From JBGLNJ01 sp034434835 (GTDB taxonomy: Bacteria > Chloroflexota > Anaerolineae > Fen-1058): a stretch of 64,000 nucleotides of DNA. The notes under the pieces were generated by a model, which was not told the DNA's origin, did no database searches, and was given only the letters and a program-made list of their open reading frames with translations. The position numbers were made by a program, and so were the translations under genes. The DNA is taken from NCBI GenBank assembly GCA_034434835.1, contig DAOTXX010000186.1, positions 1 to 64,000 of the forward strand, written 5' to 3'. This document shows, piece by piece, positions 60,101 through 64,000 of this stretch (position 1 is the first letter of the stretch; the number at the start of each line of letters is the position of its first letter).

Positions 60101-63100
60101 TCTTTCAGCGTCGCCAGTTCGCTGGTGGTTATCTGCCATTGGCTTTCAAGCTGATGGCGCTCGACTTTAGATCGGCGAGAGAGGTCGAGGAACTGCTCGC
60201 GCAGGGCTTGCAGGTCAGTCGCCGCCTGTTGCAATGCATCTTGCAGCCGGGCCTTGTCCGATTGCGCCTGATCGATGACAGCCTGCAGTTCCGATCGCGC
60301 TGTTTGCAGTTCGCCTTCGAGCCGGGTTCGCTCCGCCTCAGATTGATGAGTCAGGTCAAGGAATTGCTCGCGCAGGGTTTGCAGATCCGTCGTCGCCTGT
60401 TGCAACTCGTCCTGAAGTTGGGCTTTTTCTGACTGTGCCTGACCGGTGACGATTTGCAGACGCTCTTGCATTGACTGCAATTCGCGGGTGGCTGTTTGCA
60501 GCTCGCCTTCGAGCCGGGTTCGCTCCGCCTCAGACTGATGAGTCAGGTCGAGGAATTGCTCGCGGATGGTCTGCAGATCCGTCATCGCCTGTTGCAGCTC
60601 GTCCTGAAGTTGGGCTTTTTCTGACTGTGCCTGACCGGTGACGATCTGCAGACGCTCTTGCATTGACTGCAGTTCGTGGGTAGCGGCTTGCAGCTCGCCT
60701 TCGAGCCGGCTCTTGTCAACCTCAGACTGATGAGCCAGATTGGAGAATTGCTCGCGTAAGGTCTGCAGGTCAGCCGCCGTGTGTTGCAACTCATCTTGGA
60801 GTTGGGCCTTCTCTGCCTGCGCCTGCTGCGCGAGGGTCTGCCATTGCTCCTGAGCTACCTGCAGCTCGGTTGTGGCCGCTTGCAGTTGGCTCTCGAGCTG
60901 CTCTTTTTCTGCTTGCGCTTGCTGAATGACCACCTGGAGTTGATCGCGCAACGTCTGTAACCCCTGGTCCGCAGCCTGCAGCGAGTTCCGAAAACTCGCA
61001 TCCAGCGCCGTCAACGTCGCCCGTAAGGCCGTCAACCGGTCATGGGCCTCGGCTAGCTCCGTTTGCAGTTGCGCTTTTTCCGCCTGCCACTGTTGCGTCT
61101 CGGCCTGTGCCTGCGCCTGGACAGCCGCCAGTTCACCCTGCGCCTGTTGGAGTTGACTCGCGAGCCTGCCCTGGTCGGCCTCCGCCTGCGTGACCGCCTG
61201 ATGGAATCGCCCGGCAAGCACCTGATACTCTTGGGACGCCCGCTGCAATTGGCTCTCAAGCTGCTCGCGCTCGGCTTGCGCTTGCAGGGTCACACCCTCC
61301 AATTGCCCTCTCAGCGTTTGAATCTCTTCGGCCGCCTGGCGTAACTGGTCGCCCAGTTCACCCTTTTCCATCTCCGATTGGGCCACGACGGCTCGCAACC
61401 GCTCTTGAAGCGCCAAGAGCTCGCCCGTCACCTGTTGAACGTGAGCCTGGAGTTGACTCCGTTCGGCTTCTGAATGATCAGACAGCGCCCGGAATTGCTC
61501 CTGGAGACCAAGCAACTGCGTCTGAAGCTGGTCTCGCTCGGCCTGCGATTGAGAGATGACGGTGTCCAATTGCTCTCGCAGTCTCTGCAACTCATCGGTC
61601 GTGTGGTGCAGCTCACCAGCGGTCCGCTGCAGCTCGCTCTGCAAACGTTCCTTTTCCGTTTGGAATTGAGCAGAGATCGCCCGCTCATGCTCTCTGAGAG
61701 CATCTGTCTCGGCGAGTGCCCGTTGCAGTGCGTCTTGGATCTGGGCTTTCTCTGCTTCGGATTGCTGCCAGTCCTGGGTTGCCTGTCGCAACCGGCCTTC
61801 GAGCTGGTGCTTTTCGGCATTGAACGTGCGTGACTGTTCCCTGAGGATTTCAATTTCACCGACGGCGCGACGCAGCCAATCGGGGATCTGCGTCCTGGTT
61901 GCTTCAGATTCGGAGGCCAAGACATCCGGCTGTTCTGGCGCGGCTTGCAGCTCACCTCTTTCCCTCAACCACAGGTTCAAGAGCCGGTTCTGATCGGCCT
62001 GGTATTGGTCTGCGACGACCTGGAGCAGGACTCGAGACCTTTGCAACTCGGCATTGGCTTCTTGCAGCTCACCCGCCATGGCTTGAAGTTCATTTTGAAG
62101 CTGTTGCCTGTCATGTGAACGCCCATTGATGGACTGGACCTGGCTCAATTTCCGCAGTCGGCCGGTGATGGCCTGAAGGGTCATGGGCACAGCAGACAGC
62201 TTGCCCACGATCTCTTTCAGCGTTTGGAGCTGATCAATGGTTTGCTTATGCTGATACCGGGCTGGACGCTGGCCAGCCTGCAACTGTCCGGCGGTAGTGT
62301 GCGGGGGTTCTTCGAGCACATAGAGCTCGAGCTTGAGGCGCTGCAGTTGATCGGGGGTTTGCCCTCGCTCGGCCTGGAGCTGATCAACAAGAGCCTCAAC
62401 ATATTCACGCAGCCTTTGCCAATTGTTCGCTACCTGTTCGAGTTGTTGTTCAAGCTTTTCCTTCTCGGCCTCGGATTGTTCGGCCCAAGCCCGCGATTGT
62501 TCCTGCAGGCTCTGCCATTCACTTGTCGCCTGCTGCAACTGGCGTTCGAGCTGTCCCTGTTCTACCTCGAACCGGGTAGTGGCGGCTTGGAACTGCTCGC
62601 GCAATGCCTGCGCTTCGTCCATCACCTGCTGCAGCTCAGCGCGGAGCCGGCCCTTGTCCGCTTCGGACTGAACAGTGACCGCGCGCATTTGCTCCTGGAG
62701 TGACTGTAACTCGCCTACGGTTTGCTGCAGTTGATTTCGCAGTCGGTCCTTTTCCGCCTCGACATGGCTGACGGTGGCCTCAAGTTGCTCCCGGTCATTC
62801 ATCGTCTGCTGCAACTGGCTGTGAAGCTGGCTTCTTTCGGCCTCAGCCTGGGCGGTGACAGCGCTCAGTTGTTCACGCAGGGACCCCAATTCATCGGTCA
62901 CCTGTCGAAGATGGCTCTTTTCTATCTCAGTCTGTTCGACGGCCGCCTGTAACTGCTCGCGCAACGAAAGCGATTCCGCTTGTGCCTGATGCAGTTCACC
63001 AGTCGCTTGCTCCAACTGCTCGTGGAGTTGAGTGTTCTCCGCTGTCGCATGAGCCTGGACGAGCTGTAACTGCTCGCCAAGAGTCTGGGCTTGAATTGCT

Positions 63101-64000
63101 GCCTGCTGCAACTGGCTCTGCAGCTCAGCCCTCTCAGCGGCAAACTGTTCGGCCATCGCACGCGACTGTTTTTGCGCAAGCTGCAAATCATTCGAGGTCT
63201 GCTGCAATTGATTCTCAAGCTGCCGTTTCTCCGCCTCAGATTGGGTGGCGACGACCTGCAACTGACCCTGCAGTTCTGCCTTCTCCCTCTCGGCATGGTC
63301 GAGGGCTACTTGGAGTTGCTCGCGCAGCGATTGCGCTTCATCCACGGCCTGGCGCAGTTGATGCTCAAGCCGCTGCTTTTCCGCTTCGGCTTGCGCCGTG
63401 ATCACCTGCAATTGGCTTTCGAGTTGCTCGCGTTCCGCCTGTGACCGGGCAACCAGGTTTCGATGTTGCTCTTGCAATGACAGCAGCTCGCTCGCGGTGG
63501 CTTGCAGCCGGCCTTCGAGTTGTTCGCGTTCCGCCTGCGTCTGAGCCGAGGTCGTCAGCAATTGCTCGCGCAGCGATTGTGCTTCGTCCGTCGCCTGTCG
63601 CCATTGATGCTCAAGCTGCTGCCTGTCCGCTTCGGCTTGAGCCATGACCATCTGCAACCGGCCTTCGAGTTGTTCGCGTTCCGCTTGCGCCTGAGCCGAG
63701 ACCGTTTGCAGTCGCTCCTGCAGCGATTGCGTTTCGTCCGCCGCCCGGCGCAGTTGATGCTCAAGCTGCTGCTTCTCCACTTCGAATTGAGCCGCGACGG
63801 CCTGCAACTGGCTTTCGAGTCGCTCTTTCTCCGCCTGCGCCTGAGCCGAGACCATCTGCAGTTGCTCACGCAGCGATTGTGCTTCGTCCGTCGCCTGTTG
63901 CCACTGATGCTCAAGCCGCTGCCTGTCCACTTCGGCTTGAGCCGTGACCGCCTGCAATTGGCCTTCGAGTCGCTCGCGTTCCGCCTGTGACCGGGCAACC
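54142..64000 (-). CDS. Giant coiled-coil repeat protein (5' end outside the window)
   Basis: A frame open from the right edge of the window to a stop at 54,142, over 3,280 residues; the true start is beyond 64,000, since the frame reads on as VARSQAERERLEGQ upstream of the first in-window Met. It is almost wholly coiled coil, very rich in Gln, Glu, Leu, Ala and Arg, with hardly any Pro, Gly, Cys or aromatic residues. The repeat is 32 residues (96 bp), pattern LREQLQAVTDQSQAEKEQLQSQLQQATGELQS-like in shorter pieces, about one hundred copies. A pattern of 32 fits three heptads plus one hendecad. One region (about 61,900-62,420) breaks the pattern with prolines (EEPPHTTAGQLQAGQRP). The C terminus is non-coiled and basic (RSRASRKGDALSSERWAPQRPL). 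No signal peptide or catalytic domain is visible in this part. A filament, scaffold or cell-length ruler is plausible but not shown; the outside N terminus may hold the functional domain. Confidence 0.85.
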   Translation of the reverse strand, partial: VARSQAERERLEGQLQAVTAQAEVDRQRLEHQWQQATDEAQSLREQLQMVSAQAQAEKERLESQLQAVAAQFEVEKQQLEHQLRRAADETQSLQERLQTVSAQAQAEREQLEGRLQMVMAQAEADRQQLEHQWRQATDEAQSLREQLLTTSAQTQAEREQLEGRLQATASELLSLQEQHRNLVARSQAEREQLESQLQVITAQAEAEKQRLEHQLRQAVDEAQSLREQLQVALDHAEREKAELQGQLQVVATQSEAEKRQLENQLQQTSNDLQLAQKQSRAMAEQFAAERAELQSQLQQAAIQAQTLGEQLQLVQAHATAENTQLHEQLEQATGELHQAQAESLSLREQLQAAVEQTEIEKSHLRQVTDELGSLREQLSAVTAQAEAERSQLHSQLQQTMNDREQLEATVSHVEAEKDRLRNQLQQTVGELQSLQEQMRAVTVQSEADKGRLRAELQQVMDEAQALREQFQAATTRFEVEQGQLERQLQQATSEWQSLQEQSRAWAEQSEAEKEKLEQQLEQVANNWQRLREYVEALVDQLQAERGQTPDQLQRLKLELYVLEEPPHTTAGQLQAGQRPARYQHKQTIDQLQTLKEIVGKLSAVPMTLQAITGRLRKLSQVQSINGRSHDRQQLQNELQAMAGELQEANAELQRSRVLLQVVADQYQADQNRLLNLWLRERGELQAAPEQPDVLASESEATRTQIPDWLRRAVGEIEILREQSRTFNAEKHQLEGRLRQATQDWQQSEAEKAQIQDALQRALAETDALREHERAISAQFQTEKERLQSELQRTAGELHHTTDELQRLREQLDTVISQSQAERDQLQTQLLGLQEQFRALSDHSEAERSQLQAHVQQVTGELLALQERLRAVVAQSEMEKGELGDQLRQAAEEIQTLRGQLEGVTLQAQAEREQLESQLQRASQEYQVLAGRFHQAVTQAEADQGRLASQLQQAQGELAAVQAQAQAETQQWQAEKAQLQTELAEAHDRLTALRATLTALDASFRNSLQAADQGLQTLRDQLQVVIQQAQAEKEQLESQLQAATTELQVAQEQWQTLAQQAQAEKAQLQDELQHTAADLQTLREQFSNLAHQSEVDKSRLEGELQAATHELQSMQERLQIVTGQAQSEKAQLQDELQQAMTDLQTIREQFLDLTHQSEAERTRLEGELQTATRELQSMQERLQIVTGQAQSEKAQLQDELQQATTDLQTLREQFLDLTHQSEAERTRLEGELQTARSELQAVIDQAQSDKARLQDALQQAATDLQALREQFLDLSRRSKVERHQLESQWQITTSELATLKEQFQTVTDQLQSERAEYERQLQVAADELLALQEQLRIKTLEAQADKARLQEQLQALSEQFQVVTEQSQAEKAQLLDRLQATASELQAVIVQSQTEREELQGQLGAKTIELQTLQEQFEALSARSQSEQAQLEGRWHQAVNELHALQERFESLSSQSRAESEQLQTQLHQAARELQTLREQFEAATAQAEIEKNRLNSQLQLMMDEREQLRAAVHHSEVDKSQLESLLRQTVGELQSLQEKMCAATVQAEADKGQLRSELHEAVEEAQVLREQLQAVAARFEMERTQLERQLQQAMGEAQALREQLQTVTIESEVEKGHLQAQFQEATGELLAVQERMRALTCQSEADQEQWQDRLQQVTRQVAALQEQLRTVSEQSEAEKAQHGQELQTLQRHLQAVMDEARSEQDQLRSRWREAVNELQMLKGRLRAEAGQWQAEKDQLQGRLYQAGSELEAVREQLRTLTGEAQAEQARLQALVAQLTGEVETLRNQLQVAAEQSQREKAELEDQLQSAAHELQILREQLDATTRQAQVENTELGSQLREALSAREALDEQLRQVTGQWRAERDQLEAQLRTASDELFSLREQLQTVGQQAEAEQAQLHQRLHRATGEIESLEEQLRAVTDRSQVEKEQLESQLRLATEQLQTLHEQLQATAQQSRVEKEQLEGQLADTTAQLQTLREQFESLSEHSRAERDQLHSQWQTASREAAALREQLQTATDQWQADKGQLESRLQQATAQTHTLLEQIQVITRQSQAEVNQLQAQLKEETDARLVLQDQLQSVTHLRQMEQGQFQQQLEQMESELQQLHAQLQTVTDQAHAEQARLLDQLRQAGGEAQALREEIRILTHQAQEEKERLQEQLRHSADELLAFQAQAQELAQQSQAEKDQLQSQLQAAHAEVQALLTRLQDVTDQSQADRSRLQEQLSQAAREIHTLQEQLQIVSEQSQAEREQLQGQLEAATGELAALREQYQGLADRSLAEQEQLENRWRLATDQVQTLRAELQAITQQSQAEKHQLESQLAVTTEQLQTLQEQFTTLSDQSRAEQDRLQSQWLASSQEVSTLREQLQAVLQESEADKRQLRDQLQQATGDLQQLSEQLRIVTEQAQSEQEAFGHQLRQVGDEAQSLREQLQAALEQSEMEKVHLRDQWQEAVRQASSLQQQLQVLAAQSQIEKQQLEQQLQQALNESQSLREQSRALAEQSVAEQAGLRSQLQDATREWQFLQERFKVATHQFKAEHARLRQQWQQAADEVHALREQLEAVDAQAMAEQARLQELLQQAQAESSALREQLQTVTAESAAEQSRLQSQLQQALGDAQLLHEQFQTVVQQAEADKSLLQGQLRQATSELQTLWDQVQSLTRQSQAEIHQLQSQLRGETNEKQALRDQLQSLARQSQAEQERFEHQLRLMGGELDALQTQLQAVTDQAQAEQERLQSQWRQAASQVQSLTQELSDATRQAQKDKEQLQEQLRDSATELAALRDQVQSQAQQAQAEKAQLQHQLQGARQELQTLLARLQNVTDQSEAEKGHFEERMSQAAHEIQTLREQLQVTSDQAQAEREQLESRLQVATGELLALQERHRSLAAQSQAEKEQLQTQLQQSAHEVLTLQQQLQAVADQLQTEKYQWQSRLQQTTGELHTLQEQLKAVTDRSWAEKGQLQNELQAAACELRALREQAEADTRQMQMDKLQLQSQLQQANQELSMMLERLQTVIGQSHAERSQLQYQLRQATDEIAALRGQLQALTETSQAEKEQAQSHLEATTHELLALQERYQALSEQAQAEKQQLESQARRSGDELAWLRSQLQTVTREALTKKHQLQDQLERANQQFEALQQQFQNVTAQMQTEKDQLHSNLQGALLEVQELREQLEAAADRPRVEKERLAQLRAATNEVQMLRQQLLALTERSQKEKEQLQSQLQMSKDELARLRASISESTTRYRLALQAAAGEVQMLREELEAVTGQPQTQRSRASRKGDALSSERWAPQRPL
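60309..60692. repeat. Recent 192-bp tandem duplication in the coiled-coil gene
   Basis: Positions 60,309-60,500 and 60,501-60,692 are nearly identical (for example GACTGTGCCTGACCGGTGAC at 60,431 and 60,623), much more alike than the other units. The unit encodes 64 residues, two of the 32-residue repeats (LQIVTGQAQSEKAQLQDELQ and FLDLTHQSEAERTRLEGELQ). Confidence 0.85.

Noticed and set aside
54142..64000. CRISPR-like regular repeats
   Set aside because: The 96-bp period encodes a continuous protein repeat with gradual divergence; there are no short identical repeats with unique spacers.

Overview
The window is a GC-rich bacterial chromosome segment that most resembles a member of the Chloroflexota, probably from the Anaerolineae/Caldilineae side. 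This rests on several traits: a DUF5667/DUF5666 protein with a Thr-Pro tail coupled to an ECF sigma factor, secreted proteins with PT-rich linkers and a C-terminal YLPLVLR tail, large STAND ATPases, and many short palindromic and 'stuttering word' repeats between genes. No phage, integrase, transposase, CRISPR array or rRNA is visible. The assignment is an inference from gene style, not from a marker phylogeny.

Layout. 1-8,170: GH13 alpha-glucosidase, a small hypothetical, cobalamin adenosyltransferase, an ECF sigma factor with two sigma-2 regions coupled to a DUF5667-type membrane protein, a methyltransferase, a TlpA-like thioredoxin, OsmC and a DUF2892 protein. 8,175-12,480: alpha/beta hydrolase-acyl-CoA synthetase fusion, a second alpha/beta hydrolase, tRNA-Arg(CCT), and a cold-shock protein whose long leader holds an intrinsic terminator. 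13,100-20,000: a GH13-like lipoprotein that has lost catalytic residues, lysA, recJ, a fatty-acid-hydroxylase-type protein and a RecB-like nuclease. 20,300-24,600: a cobalamin-riboswitch operon made of a surface alpha/alpha-toroid protein, EcfT and a double EcfA ATPase. 24,600-29,020: two tRNA-Ala genes, a leucine-type T-box leader, a DUF457 membrane protein, leuS and tRNA-Cys. 29,400-32,960: a pRiA4b ORF-3 family protein with a large acidic partner. 33,620-46,533: a signalling and NTPase island with a STAND-TPR protein, a hybrid histidine kinase, and a three-gene operon of poly-HAMP membrane protein, STAND ATPase and AAA-TPR-NACHT-SUMF1 protein. 47,158-53,800: a GH32 fructosidase convergent with a 1,730-residue secreted PD40/CARDB protein. 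54,142-64,000: part of a giant coiled-coil gene (over 3,280 residues inside the window) built from about one hundred 32-residue repeats; its 5' end lies outside.

The parts most worth attention are four. The first is the poly-HAMP/STAND/NACHT-SUMF1 operon, a candidate regulated conflict or signalling system. The second is the B12 operon, whose riboswitch has been invaded by a dispersed word repeat and whose promoter shares its -35 element with a divergent tRNA promoter. The third is the giant coiled-coil repeat gene, which shows recent internal duplication. The fourth is a set of roughly 95-146 bp palindromic elements in which terminal inverted repeats and cores occur in different combinations.
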